Assembly (NCBI GenBank): GCA_937974175.1
Contig: CALJIG010000135.1
Location: forward strand, 1-53,276
Direction: 5' to 3'
From: an uncultured Ignavibacteria bacterium
GTDB lineage: Bacteria > Bacteroidota > Ignavibacteria > Tepidaquicellales > Tepidaquicellaceae
DNA: 53,276 nucleotides
Below are positions 11,228-20,733 of the stretch, piece by piece. Every line of letters starts with the position of its first letter. Positions within the stretch are counted from its first letter, which is position 1. A model generated the notes under the pieces. The model was given only the letters and a program-made list of their open reading frames with translations, had not been told where the DNA came from and did not search any database. A program made the translations under genes and the position numbers.

Positions 11228-11481
11228 GCTTATTTTGCAGATTAACGATAATTTAACACTGATTTTTTTCAGCAAATGTGCATGGTTTTTAATTCTATCA
11301 AATAACAGCCACATATTACAATTGATTGAATAGTATAATAACTATTTATTTTGATATTTAAGAATTTTTGAAGTATTCACTTTTAAAATATGGTGAATAG
11401 TGTTTGAAAGTATAGTATCGAGGCATAGTTGTTTAGAAACAGGTTACAAATTTTTCATTAACTTTTTAGCTTAAAATAGAG
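11228..11481. other. Gene-free stretch between the small peptide gene and mscL
   Basis: This part of the 356-base gap between the small minus-strand gene and mscL is very A/T-rich and has no coding frame I can support on either strand. The only structure seen is a 7-bp inverted repeat TATTCAC (11374-11380) and GTGAATA (11393-11399), a possible operator or a weak hairpin. Confidence 0.5.
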
Positions 11482-11489
11482 TAAATTTG
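11482..11489 (+). promoter_or_regulatory. Candidate -7 element TAAATTTG before mscL
   Basis: An exact TAnnTTTG match lies 23 bases before the mscL ATG. The -33 region at the right spacing has no TTTG, so the call is tentative. It would give a leader of about 16 bases with no Shine-Dalgarno sequence. Confidence 0.35.
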
Positions 11490-11512
11490 ATATATAAATA
11501 AAGTTCATATAT

Positions 11513-11944
11513 ATGTCTCTGATAAAGGAATTTAAAGAGTTTACCATGCGGGGAAATGTGCTTGACCTTGCAATCGGTGTAATCATTGGAGGTGCATTTG
11601 GCAAAATTGTGTCTTCGCTTGTTGATAAAGTTATAATGCCTCCGATTGGTTTAATTCTCGGAAAAGTAAATTTTGTCGATCTTAAATTTGTACTTCAATC
11701 GGCAGTAATGCAGGGTGAAAAAGTAATCGAGCCTGAAGTGGCTTTAGGTTATGGCGCATTTTTACAGACTATAATTGATTTTGTGATAATTGCCTTTTGT
11801 ATTTTTATGGTAATTAAAATTTATCAGGCAGCTGTTAAAAAATCGGAAGAGGCTCCTCCTCCTCCTGCTCCCCCTACAAAGGAAGAAGTTCTTCTGACAG
11901 AAATACGGGATTTATTAAAGCAGAGCAAAGACACTGTAAAGTAA
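11513..11944 (+). CDS. mscL: Large-conductance mechanosensitive channel MscL
   Basis: MscL is a homo-oligomeric inner-membrane channel that opens under membrane tension to release solutes during osmotic downshock. The 143-residue protein shows the full family pattern. It has the amphipathic N-terminal helix (MSLIKEFKEFTMRGN) and TM1 with the pore-lining DLAIGVIIGGAFGKIVSSLV. A periplasmic loop (about residues 50-75) precedes TM2 (TIIDFVIIAFCIFMVIKIY). A Pro-rich linker (APPPPAPP) then leads to a C-terminal helical bundle ending EEVLLTEIRDLLK. Length and order are standard. It is monocistronic, and the next gene starts 118 bases later. Confidence 0.97.
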   Translation: MSLIKEFKEFTMRGNVLDLAIGVIIGGAFGKIVSSLVDKVIMPPIGLILGKVNFVDLKFVLQSAVMQGEKVIEPEVALGYGAFLQTIIDFVIIAFCIFMVIKIYQAAVKKSEEAPPPPAPPTKEEVLLTEIRDLLKQSKDTVK

Positions 11945-12062
11945 ATAAATACTGGCAGCTATTGTAAAAAAATCGATAACAGATAAGCACTATTTGGTAT
12001 AAGAATTGCTCTAATGTAATATTTATGTCGTCATTGACATATTCCAAAATTCAACCCTTTTA

Positions 12063-15000
12063 ATGAAAAAATTCTTTACCCTTTTCCTTCTTATCATATC
12101 AGTTAAGTTTGCATTCAGCGGAGGCGCTGGGACTAAGTTCCAGATGTATGTTCCTCCAACAAATGAAAATGTGAACAGACCTGTATGTATGGTAATAACT
12201 GCCTTTACCGATTCCACTTCATTTGTACTTACGGATGATAATTCTGATGGTGATAATGATGATTCCTTTTCAGGAATGTTAATGAGAGGGCAGTCTTACG
12301 TTTGTTATATGAAGGACGGCGCTGTGAACGATGATGCAGGCGGAAAATGGGACGGAGATTATTTTACGGTTACTTCTACAAAACCTGTAATTGTTTATCA
12401 GGCAGTGAACTCTGACTGGGAGCATGATTTCATTCCTTCCGATAACGGTACGATGACGGGCAACACTTTTTTTATATACGTTAACACATCGCCATTTTCA
12501 AATCGCGATATAAACGTTTTCACATATTTTGATAGTACGAATGTAAGAATAAATGATATTTCAGTTTCTGGTTCAAACAATACCGGACTTACTTCAGTAA
12601 ACCCGCTCCCGAATAATAATCTTGTTGTAAATAAAAATCTGAACATAAAAGAAGATCTGATATATACTTCTTCTACAGGAATAAATTTATTGAATAACGG
12701 AAAGAGTTATATGATAACTACTTCCAAACCTGTAAGCGTTCAGTATGGAGCATTATATACTAATGCAAGAGAAGCAGGAGCCTTCGTGCCCGGATTAACA
12801 GGCAGCACGCTTGATTCTCTTTTCTACTTTAATATTCCATCTGATTATAAAAAAGAGCAGGAACTAAGAGTTGCTTCTTATTCGAACAATGTTACACTTA
12901 AAGTTGACTGGCTAAACAGTGGAGGTAACTGGGTACAGCTTCAAAGTTTTAATTTAAATCAGTATTCAGTTGGAAATTTTCTGGATAATGGAAATCAGAC
13001 TGAACGGAAATTTCGCGCATATACAAGCGGCGGCAAGGTCTCAATCTTTGAAGGCAATTATCTTCAGAGCTCTTCGGGCGCAACAAGTTCCGATATTTAT
13101 ACTTATGCAGCTTCTGACAGAGGTAATAATGCCGGAAAAAATTTAGTTGTGTATTTGCCGCAACCTAGCAATATCAGTAATTGTGTAATACCCGCGACAG
13201 TAAATAAATATACTACACTGGCAGCTGACGGATTATTCTCACATCTTTTTATCTATGCTAACTATGATGCGTCTGCGGTGAGAATACGTGATAATAACTT
13301 AGCGGGAATTATCGATACTACAGTAAATTTATCTGCAGGTAAATTTTATGATTTCAGGGTAAAAAAAACGAAATATAATCAGCTTAGTAATAACGGAAGT
13401 ACAATTCCGTATCTCAGAGTTACTTCAACTCAGCCTGTAAATGTAGCTGCATGCAACTGGTCAACTGACTGGATGTGTTTCGCGAATGATGCAATTGCCG
13501 ATAACGTTAATGTAATAAATAACACTTCCAAAACGGATGTAACGACAACAGATACCTGTTCATATTTTGCTTATTTAACGAACAGGTCAGGTGTTTCGCT
13601 TACAGCAGCATCAGTTATAGTTACTATTCCGGATGGTCTGGAATATCAGTCTTCAACGTTTACAAATAAAGCAGGTGTTAACTTAGGAGCGGGCACTTAC
13701 ACAGCCGGCACTACACAAAGCACAATAAAATGGAGCGGATTTTCTTTTACTCCGGCTGATACTTTAAGAATAAAAATTACCGGCAAAGGCGAATTAAATT
13801 ATTACACAGGTAATCCTATACCGAATAATACATCAGTTTCTATTTCAACAATTTTAAAAGGTAATGCTTTAACTGATACTTTATCTGCTCAGAATTCATC
13901 ATCTGTTGTTTTAAAAAATTCAAATCCCAATACTCAGATAAACAACTATGTTCTTGCATTCGAAGATATTAAAAACAGCGCTTGGAATGACTGGGATGTG
14001 AACGATTTTGTTGCAAGCATGAAGCAGACGATTATCTCCGACCTGAATTTAAATATCACAAAGATTACCTATGAATACGAAGCTCTTGCAAGAGGCTCTT
14101 CATTCGATCATATATTCAAACATAAAATAAATCTTACAGGCAGCACAACAACTTCGCTTACGGTTTATGATACATTGGGAAATATAATTCCTGCATTGAG
14201 TTTTTCAAGTCAGGGAAATATCGGAGCTTTTACAACAACAATTTTTCCTTCAAGTAAGGCAGCGTTACCGCCGGCAGGAGGATTATTCAGCACGAACACA
14301 AGTCCGCTGCAGTTAGGTGTCAAAAAAGGTTATAAGGCTAAGTTAGAGATCACTGTTAATAATACAAACAATCCTTTAAGCGGATTTACAAACGGAAAAT
14401 CAGACCCGTATATAATTACATCAGTCGGTGGAGAAATTCACGTTGCATCTATTGCCGGTCCATCGGGCAATACACAAAATCTTGATAATGCATCATTAGT
14501 AGGGCAGCCGCTTTACGGATATTATTTAGACTTAGGTTATCAGAATCCGAATAATTTTAAATGGCCTTTAGAAGGTCCCGCTTATCCGATATGGGTAGCA
14601 TATCCGAGATTCACTTCTTATATAACATCAAGCAAGACGGCAAATACTGACTGGTATAATTTCCCCGATACAACAAAGGTCTGGAAGAAAAGAGTTGTGC
14701 CGACCGATGAAATGAACTATACGCAGCAGGCAAATGACAGATATGAACTGATAAACAAAGGTACAGGCAAAAGAATTTTTGAAGATTCGATAGCTAAGTT
14801 TTTTGCATCGCCAAAATATTCCGATTTAGACGGTGACGGAATACAGGAAGTTATTATCGGTGCGATGGATAAGAGAATGTATGCATTCAGAAGCAACGGT
14901 GAAATTATGCCGGGCTTTCCATTCCCGACTGACGGTTTAATTCGTTCAACAGTGGCAATTGACTCTGTCAATTTAAATGGAGCAGGAAAGAAAGTAATTG

Positions 15001-16316
15001 TATTCGGCTCAGATGACGGAAATTTATTTGTAATTGATAACGCAGGGAATTTACTAAAGGGTTTTCCTTTCTATACAGGCGCGCCGATTAAATCATCTCC
15101 GGTAATAGCTGATATTTATAATGATGGCAATAAAGAGATAATAATTTTTTCAGGCAACGGAAAATTATTTGTGCTTGGTTTTGACGGCCAGGTAAAAAGC
15201 GGTTTCCCTGTGAAAGTTCAGAAGATAGAAGATTCGTATGGCAACTTAGTAATACTGCCTTCACCTGCCATAGGAGATATAGATAATGACGGCTCTAAAG
15301 AAATTGTACTCGGCACTGCAGACAGCACATTGAATGTAGTAAGAGCAGACGGAAGCATTCAGCAGGGCTTCCCGGTAAAATTGGACAATGTTGTTTATTC
15401 TTCTCCGTTAATTTCTAAATTAAACGGCAACAATTATAATATAGTAGCTGCATCAAGCGGCGGATATTTATATTTATTAAAGCCTGACGGCTCAGTGATT
15501 ACTCAGCGTCAGCTTGCGCAGGGATTTATTTCATCTCCGGTGATTGCCGATATGGACAGAGATTCCACTAAGGAAATTTTGATTGCAGGAACAGACGGAA
15601 ATATACTGTCAATAAATCCGAACACTGCACTGGATGTGAACTGGAATATGCAGACGATAACGGAAATAAATTCAAGTCCCGTAGTTGCAGATGTTGACGG
15701 AGACGGATTTACAGAAGTTGTCTACTGCGGAATGAACGGAACTGTTTTTGTTATTAACAAAGACGGTGTGATGGACCTGTATACAACAAATTTATTCGGA
15801 CTCTTCAACGGATGGATTATCTCATCACCTGCCATAGGTGATTTAGACGGAAATGGAAAACTTGATATTACTATTGCATCATTTGATGAAACTATAAAAA
15901 CTTATGAGCTACCGAATTCTACTGCAAGCTCAGTAATTCAATGGCAGTTCTTCGGAAAGGATTTAGCCAATACAAGATTTGACGGAATAAATAATAACGT
16001 AAGCCCCGCAGGAAATCAGTTAGGACAGATATTTAACTATCCTAATCCTGTAAAGGAATCAACAACATTAATAAGAGCGGAATTGCCTATAGAAACGCAG
16101 GATATAAAGCTGCAGATATATGATATGGGCGGTCAGCTTGTGAAGTCAGCCTCATTCAAGGAATTTACACGCAACGGATTTTACTTTGACTACAGATGGG
16201 ATTTGAAAAATGAGAGGGGAGTTGATATTGCAAACGGAGCATATATATATATCATAAAGGCGAAAGTGAACGGTAACGAATATACAAAAAGCCAAAAGAT
16301 GGGAGTTGTAAGATGA
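12063..16316 (+). CDS. Large T9SS cargo with LruC domain and FG-GAP/VCBS repeats
   Basis: This 1417-residue exported protein starts with a signal peptide (MKKFFTLFLLIISVKFAFSGG). The N-terminal 480 residues are beta-rich and contain two recurrences of a TSTKPV/TSTQPVN motif. Next come a DUF11-like segment (about 500-610), an LruC-type region (AFEDIKNSAWNDWDVNDFV, about 630-800), and FG-GAP/VCBS repeats (about 915-1300). The repeats carry Ca-binding loops LDGDGIQE, IDNDGSKE, VDGDGFTE and LDGNGKLD. A degenerate T9SS sorting domain closes it (FNYPNPVKESTTLIRAE to KSQKMGVVR). The product should be a surface or released adhesin-like protein. Its stop overlaps the PorV-like gene by 4 bases (ATGA), so the two are translated together. 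A TTTG lies at 11993-11996, but the matching -7 element is poor. Confidence 0.87.
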   Translation: MKKFFTLFLLIISVKFAFSGGAGTKFQMYVPPTNENVNRPVCMVITAFTDSTSFVLTDDNSDGDNDDSFSGMLMRGQSYVCYMKDGAVNDDAGGKWDGDYFTVTSTKPVIVYQAVNSDWEHDFIPSDNGTMTGNTFFIYVNTSPFSNRDINVFTYFDSTNVRINDISVSGSNNTGLTSVNPLPNNNLVVNKNLNIKEDLIYTSSTGINLLNNGKSYMITTSKPVSVQYGALYTNAREAGAFVPGLTGSTLDSLFYFNIPSDYKKEQELRVASYSNNVTLKVDWLNSGGNWVQLQSFNLNQYSVGNFLDNGNQTERKFRAYTSGGKVSIFEGNYLQSSSGATSSDIYTYAASDRGNNAGKNLVVYLPQPSNISNCVIPATVNKYTTLAADGLFSHLFIYANYDASAVRIRDNNLAGIIDTTVNLSAGKFYDFRVKKTKYNQLSNNGSTIPYLRVTSTQPVNVAACNWSTDWMCFANDAIADNVNVINNTSKTDVTTTDTCSYFAYLTNRSGVSLTAASVIVTIPDGLEYQSSTFTNKAGVNLGAGTYTAGTTQSTIKWSGFSFTPADTLRIKITGKGELNYYTGNPIPNNTSVSISTILKGNALTDTLSAQNSSSVVLKNSNPNTQINNYVLAFEDIKNSAWNDWDVNDFVASMKQTIISDLNLNITKITYEYEALARGSSFDHIFKHKINLTGSTTTSLTVYDTLGNIIPALSFSSQGNIGAFTTTIFPSSKAALPPAGGLFSTNTSPLQLGVKKGYKAKLEITVNNTNNPLSGFTNGKSDPYIITSVGGEIHVASIAGPSGNTQNLDNASLVGQPLYGYYLDLGYQNPNNFKWPLEGPAYPIWVAYPRFTSYITSSKTANTDWYNFPDTTKVWKKRVVPTDEMNYTQQANDRYELINKGTGKRIFEDSIAKFFASPKYSDLDGDGIQEVIIGAMDKRMYAFRSNGEIMPGFPFPTDGLIRSTVAIDSVNLNGAGKKVIVFGSDDGNLFVIDNAGNLLKGFPFYTGAPIKSSPVIADIYNDGNKEIIIFSGNGKLFVLGFDGQVKSGFPVKVQKIEDSYGNLVILPSPAIGDIDNDGSKEIVLGTADSTLNVVRADGSIQQGFPVKLDNVVYSSPLISKLNGNNYNIVAASSGGYLYLLKPDGSVITQRQLAQGFISSPVIADMDRDSTKEILIAGTDGNILSINPNTALDVNWNMQTITEINSSPVVADVDGDGFTEVVYCGMNGTVFVINKDGVMDLYTTNLFGLFNGWIISSPAIGDLDGNGKLDITIASFDETIKTYELPNSTASSVIQWQFFGKDLANTRFDGINNNVSPAGNQLGQIFNYPNPVKESTTLIRAELPIETQDIKLQIYDMGGQLVKSASFKEFTRNGFYFDYRWDLKNERGVDIANGAYIYIIKAKVNGNEYTKSQKMGVVR

Positions 16317-17203
16317 GAAAGATTATATTAGTAATATTTATGTTATTCGTTTCAATAGCTTATTCACAAAGCGGTGAAGGCGGCGAGCCCGGAGCATTTA
16401 TGAAAAACGGCTTTGGAGCAAGACCAAACGCTCTCGGAAATTCATACACAGCAATATCAAATGACGCTTCAGCGATATTTTATAATCCGGCAGGACTTTC
16501 ATCGGTAAATAAACTGCAAGTCATGGGAATGTATTCAAACTTATTCGGAAGTGTTGAAGGTTTGAATTATGGTAATATCGGAGTATCAAAAGGATTTGAG
16601 TTCGGCACTATGGGGCTGGGAATAATTTATTCATCAGTATCAGATATTCCGTATGTTGAAAACGTTTCAGGACCATCGGGAGAAACATTTTCTGATAATG
16701 AAATGGCTGTGATTTTATCATACTCAAGAATAGTAACTGATAATTTACAGATAGGAATAAATGGTAAATTTATAAGGCATACAATTGCAGGATATGAGGC
16801 ATCGGGAATTGGTTTCGATGTTGCTTTGCTTACGACTTTTAATGAGAAATTTAAAATGGGATTAATGATTCAGGATGCAATAGGCGCTAATATAAAATTA
16901 AACGGAAGAGAAGATACATACATCAGCAAATTTAAATTTGGAATTGCTTACAATCCGATATCAGTACTCACAATTTCTCCGGAGATAATGGTAACGGGAA
17001 ATAAGAAAGCGCAGCTTTCCATAGGGAGTGAGTATGATGTTTACAAAAATATGATTAAATTGAGAGGCGGTTACAACACCGTTCAGGAAGCTCCGTCATT
17101 CGGTTTTGGAATAAAATATTCACAGATAAATATTGATTATAGTTACAGCAGGAACGGCGACCTTGGCAATGTAAGCAAGTTCGGTTTTATTTTAGAATTT
17201 TAA
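16313..17203 (+). CDS. PorV/PorQ family outer-membrane beta-barrel protein
   Basis: The 296-residue protein has a signal peptide ending near SIAYSQ and the family signature ARPNALGNSYTAISNDASAIFYNPAGLS near residues 35-62, typical of PorV/PorQ/UPF0164 and the FadL-like superfamily. The remainder alternates short amphipathic strands and ends in an aromatic residue (FGFILEF), as outer-membrane barrels do. PorV-like proteins shuttle T9SS cargo from the translocon to the attachment complex. Here the gene overlaps the giant cargo gene by 4 bases, which suggests a dedicated partner, but the family is large and many members have other roles. Confidence 0.85.
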   Translation: MRKIILVIFMLFVSIAYSQSGEGGEPGAFMKNGFGARPNALGNSYTAISNDASAIFYNPAGLSSVNKLQVMGMYSNLFGSVEGLNYGNIGVSKGFEFGTMGLGIIYSSVSDIPYVENVSGPSGETFSDNEMAVILSYSRIVTDNLQIGINGKFIRHTIAGYEASGIGFDVALLTTFNEKFKMGLMIQDAIGANIKLNGREDTYISKFKFGIAYNPISVLTISPEIMVTGNKKAQLSIGSEYDVYKNMIKLRGGYNTVQEAPSFGFGIKYSQINIDYSYSRNGDLGNVSKFGFILEF

Positions 17204-17243
17204 TTTAAGCATTACTAATAAGTAAGAAATACATAAAAGTTTA

Positions 17244-18803
17244 ATGAAGAAAAACAGACAAATTTTAGTAATTGATGATGATGCAGTAACACGCAAGCTC
17301 ATTTGCCATAATCTTGAAAAAGAAGGGTACACTGTGTACGATGCAAATTCCTCCAATGAAGGACTGGCGCAGATTAAAAAGCATAACATTGACCTGGTAT
17401 TCTGCGATGTAATGATGGACGATATTGACGGTTTTGAATTTTGTAAAATGGTAAGACAGGATGAAAAGTATCAGGCATTGCCGTTCGTATTTATTACTGC
17501 AAGAACTTCCAATGAAGATAAAATAAAAGCGCTGAATCTCGGCGCTGATGATTTTATATCGAAGCCCGTTAATATTCAGGATTTACTTCTTAAGACAAGT
17601 TCTATTTTAAAGAGAGTTGAAATATACAGAGTTTACGGAATCAGAAAAAAATTCGAAGAGACATTTTCAGAGAAGCCATTCCAGATTTTACTTGTAGATG
17701 ATGACCCGATAATTTTAAAAATATTAAGTGTTACGTTCATGGGCGCAGGATATGATTGTTTGATTGCAAATAATGCGCAGGAAGGATTTGCGCTGGCAAG
17801 AATCCATAATCCTGATTTAATATTATCCGATTACATGATGCCGGATGTCGACGGTTTTACTTTCAGAAAAATGCTTCTGGAAGATAACAGACTGAGCCAG
17901 ATACCTTTTATCTTTTTAACAGCCAATGACCAGGATAATGTTGTAATGGAAAGCTTTGATATGGATATAAAGGATTTTATAAGTAAGACTACAAATCCGA
18001 GACTTGTTGCTGCGAAAGTCGGTAACGTGTTGAAGACTATAAGAAAAGAAAGACAGAATACTCTACTTGAGCTGCAGGAAGCTGCTGACTCTATCAGCAT
18101 GGAAGTTGTGCCTAAGAATATGCCTACACTGGAGGGTTTTGAAATAGAGCACTGGCACGTACCTTTTAAAGGAATGCCGGGCGGTGATTTTATAGATTAC
18201 ATAGAGCTTGACGAAAATAATCTGGTTGTGATATTAGGCGACGTTATGGGGAAGAAATGGGGAGCATGGTTCTTTACATTCTCATTCATAGGATATTTAC
18301 GAAGCGCAATAAGAGTTGTACTGAAAGAGCAGAAAGTATTCTCTGCCAAAGAAGTTCTGAAAAAAGTGAATGAATCAATTTATGATGATGCAAAAATATC
18401 GGAAATTTTTACAACGGTTTCGCTTGTAATCGTAAATAAAAAAACAAAAGAAGTGCAATACTCAGGCGCAGGTGATTTAGGTTTATTATACTATGATGAA
18501 GAAAGCAAACATGTAAAGCCCTATCAATCCGAAGGTATGCTTCTTGGAGCAAGACAGAACGGCGACTACGATACCATTACAATGAGTTTAAAACATCACG
18601 ATTCAATGTTTGTATTAACAGACGGCATTATTGAATCAAGAAACAGGCAGGGCGAGCAATACGGAATGGAAAGACTTGTACAGACCATTGAAGAATCTGC
18701 CGATATGCCGAATCAATTTGAATACGTAAAAGAAAAATTTCTTGATTTCACGGGCGGAGTATTTGATGATGATGTGAGTATGATTGCAATTAAATGCGAT
18801 TAA
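17244..18803 (+). CDS. REC-REC-PP2C response regulator phosphatase (SpoIIE/RsbU type)
   Basis: This 519-residue signalling protein has two receiver domains. REC1 spans about residues 6-122 (acidic DDD 11-13, phospho-acceptor Asp55, Lys in FISKP). REC2 spans about 147-262 (DDD 152-154, Asp196, FISK). A helical linker leads to a PP2C/SpoIIE phosphatase domain (about 295-519) that keeps its metal ligands: Asp315 in GGDF, Asp333 in GDVMG, Asp460 in TDGI and Asp509/510 in DDDVSM. All catalytic residues appear intact. In such proteins phosphorylation of REC domains gates dephosphorylation of a STAS anti-anti-sigma-type protein. A STAS gene and a HATPase gene lie 1.5-2 kb downstream on the same strand, making a complete partner-switching set at the head of a polysaccharide locus. 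Confidence 0.93.
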   Translation: MKKNRQILVIDDDAVTRKLICHNLEKEGYTVYDANSSNEGLAQIKKHNIDLVFCDVMMDDIDGFEFCKMVRQDEKYQALPFVFITARTSNEDKIKALNLGADDFISKPVNIQDLLLKTSSILKRVEIYRVYGIRKKFEETFSEKPFQILLVDDDPIILKILSVTFMGAGYDCLIANNAQEGFALARIHNPDLILSDYMMPDVDGFTFRKMLLEDNRLSQIPFIFLTANDQDNVVMESFDMDIKDFISKTTNPRLVAAKVGNVLKTIRKERQNTLLELQEAADSISMEVVPKNMPTLEGFEIEHWHVPFKGMPGGDFIDYIELDENNLVVILGDVMGKKWGAWFFTFSFIGYLRSAIRVVLKEQKVFSAKEVLKKVNESIYDDAKISEIFTTVSLVIVNKKTKEVQYSGAGDLGLLYYDEESKHVKPYQSEGMLLGARQNGDYDTITMSLKHHDSMFVLTDGIIESRNRQGEQYGMERLVQTIEESADMPNQFEYVKEKFLDFTGGVFDDDVSMIAIKCD

Positions 18804-18836
18804 ATTTTTATATTTCCTAACTCTATCTCTACATAA

Positions 18837-20279
18837 TTGTCTCTAACAGCGGAAATATTTTTCTGGCTTTTTCTCTTCATAATTTTTTATTCTTACGCGG
18901 GCTACGGAATATTAATAATTGTGATATCGAAAATTCCTTTTTTGTTGAAATTAATTCCTAAGCCGTATAATTATATCAATTCGGAAAGAGTAGTCCCTGA
19001 AGATGAACCGTATTATCCCACCATAACATTCGTAATATCAGCATCGGGCGAACCTCAAAGAATCATCAGAGAAAAAATTGAGAATACTGAAGCTTTGATT
19101 TATCCAAGAGAGAAGCTTGAAGTAGTTTTTGCAATAGCATACGATACAGCAAATAAAGTAGATGAAACAATTGATGAATTTTACAAAAATTTTTTACTTG
19201 ACCCTGCTTTAAAGAATACTACTTCTAAAGATGAAGAAATATATCTGAAGTTCAGAAAATATGATAATACTAAAAATATCAGACAGGATAAAATCCTGAG
19301 TGAAATAGAACAGCATCTTGAAGGCGATACTTTTACTTCCGACGATATTTCACTTGAAGGGAAAAAGAATATTGATGCTCATCTGAGTAAACTTGAAGAA
19401 GAAGACGAACTGAATATAAAAATCACAAAAGACATTGAACGCAAGGGAAAGATATCACAGGTAAACAGAACAGTGGAAAAAGCAAAAGGGGAGATTTTGG
19501 TTTTCTCAGATGCGAATTCCTATTTTAACAAAGAGGCACTGATTAATCTTGCAAAACATTTTGCAGATAAACAGATAGGATGTGTAGCAGGTGAGAAAAG
19601 AGTAAAGAAAAGCGACAGCTCAACCAGCGGCGAAGGGGAAGGTTTGTACTGGAAATATGAATCTCTTCTCAAAAAAATCGATTCAAAGCTATGGACATGC
19701 GTAGGAGCAGCCGGAGAAATTTTTGCAATAAGAAAAGAATTATGGGGAGACGGCGTGGCACAAAATACTCTCATCGAAGATTTTGTAGTATCAATGAAAG
19801 TTGCAGAGAAAGGTTACAGAGTTATTTATGAACCTGAAGCTTTTGCCGAAGAAGAGCCTACAATTGACATGAAAGAAGAATACATAAGACGAAGAAGAAT
19901 TGCGGCAGGCGGCTTTCAGGCAATTGTAATTTTAAAATCACTTTTTAATATTTTTAAATACAGGATTCTCTCATTTCAATATATTTCTCATCGTGTGCTG
20001 AGATGGGCAGTAGTACCGTTTATCATTCCTTTGGCATTGATTTTGAACATATACTTATTGAAAACGGGCAATTTTTACTTATATTTTCTCACTTTATTAG
20101 TACAGGTAAGTTTTTATATATTTGCATTACTCGGCTACATACTTGAAACGCAGAAAAAGAAGGTGAAAATCTTCAATATACCATACGTATTATTTGTTAT
20201 GAATTACTCGGCTTATGTGGGATTAAAACGTTATTTAACCGGAGAGCAGAAAGTAATCTGGGAAAGAGCTAAAAGATAA
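18837..20279 (+). CDS. Membrane glycosyltransferase family 2 with internal insertion
   Basis: This 480-residue processive-type GT2 enzyme has an N-terminal membrane helix (about residues 7-33), the GT-A catalytic region, and C-terminal membrane helices (about 385-450). The visible motifs are the DxD-like FSDAN (223-227), the acceptor-site ED (314-315) and RRRRIAAGG (351-359), corresponding to Q/R-x-x-R-W. A charged, probably helical segment of about 80 residues (117-198) interrupts the GT-A fold between the first strands and the DxD, and the usual SDGSTD donor motif reads AYDTAN. The start is TTG 18837; an in-frame stop lies immediately upstream and there is no ATG. It sits between the PP2C regulator and the STAS gene. 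The sugar is unknown. Confidence 0.85.
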   Translation: MSLTAEIFFWLFLFIIFYSYAGYGILIIVISKIPFLLKLIPKPYNYINSERVVPEDEPYYPTITFVISASGEPQRIIREKIENTEALIYPREKLEVVFAIAYDTANKVDETIDEFYKNFLLDPALKNTTSKDEEIYLKFRKYDNTKNIRQDKILSEIEQHLEGDTFTSDDISLEGKKNIDAHLSKLEEEDELNIKITKDIERKGKISQVNRTVEKAKGEILVFSDANSYFNKEALINLAKHFADKQIGCVAGEKRVKKSDSSTSGEGEGLYWKYESLLKKIDSKLWTCVGAAGEIFAIRKELWGDGVAQNTLIEDFVVSMKVAEKGYRVIYEPEAFAEEEPTIDMKEEYIRRRRIAAGGFQAIVILKSLFNIFKYRILSFQYISHRVLRWAVVPFIIPLALILNIYLLKTGNFYLYFLTLLVQVSFYIFALLGYILETQKKKVKIFNIPYVLFVMNYSAYVGLKRYLTGEQKVIWERAKR

Positions 20280-20310
20280 ATTTTAAAATAAAAATAATAA
20301 TTAACCTTAA

Positions 20311-20315
20311 AGGAG
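20311..20315 (+). promoter_or_regulatory. Strong ribosome binding site of the STAS gene
   Basis: AGGAG lies eight bases before the ATG, in the context CTTAAAGGAGATACAAAATG. Nearly the same leader precedes the ugd gene at 27087-27091. Most neighbours have no such site, so these genes are probably translated more strongly. Confidence 0.75.
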
Positions 20316-20322
20316 ATACAAA

Positions 20323-20661
20323 ATGAATTACGAAGCAATAGATCAAAACGGAGTAACATTTCTTGTTATTAAGCTTCGCAGGGCAACGGCAGATGCAGCA
20401 AAAGATTTCAAAGAATATCTTTTCGGCTTAATCGAAAAAGACGGGAAGAAAAAAATTATCATCGATTTAACAGATGTTGAATTCGTTGACAGTTCATTCC
20501 TTGGTGCAATAGTATCCGGATTGAAAAAAGTAACAGCTGTAAAAGGCGATATTAAAATTGTCGGATTACAAGCTCCTGTCAGAGCAATGTTCGAGCTTAC
20601 ACGTCTGTATAAAGTGTTCGAAATTTTTGATGCAAGAGAAGATGCTGTCAGCAGCTTCTAA
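20323..20661 (+). CDS. STAS domain protein (anti-sigma factor antagonist type)
   Basis: The 112-residue protein is a single STAS domain. The conserved VEFVDSSFLGAIVSGLK carries Ser57 and Ser58, the position phosphorylated by RsbW/SpoIIAB-type kinases and dephosphorylated by PP2C partners. The length is normal for SpoIIAA/RsbV-like proteins. With the PP2C regulator upstream and the HATPase gene 72 bases downstream, this is the switch element. In Vibrio fischeri the comparable STAS protein SypA, controlled by SypE, governs polysaccharide-dependent biofilm formation without a sigma factor. No sigma-factor gene is seen in this window, so a direct target in polysaccharide synthesis is plausible but unproven. 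Confidence 0.93.
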   Translation: MNYEAIDQNGVTFLVIKLRRATADAAKDFKEYLFGLIEKDGKKKIIIDLTDVEFVDSSFLGAIVSGLKKVTAVKGDIKIVGLQAPVRAMFELTRLYKVFEIFDAREDAVSSF

Positions 20662-20690
20662 GATATTTCAAAGAGATAATAATTAAATTC

Positions 20691-20696
20691 AGGAGG
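20691..20696 (+). promoter_or_regulatory. Perfect Shine-Dalgarno AGGAGG without a standard start codon
   Basis: AGGAGG is the strongest Shine-Dalgarno in the window, but no ATG, GTG or TTG stands at normal spacing in any frame. The in-frame codon with ideal 7-base spacing is ATA at 20704. The first standard in-frame start is TTG 20734, 37 bases away. Confidence 0.7.
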
Positions 20697-20733
20697 TTTA
20701 ATCATAACCTCAATTATTCTTCCCCTGGAATAC

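Noticed and set aside
11993..12030. Promoter of the giant cargo gene (TTTG with N20)
   Set aside because: The -7 region TAATATTT matches the consensus too poorly to call.
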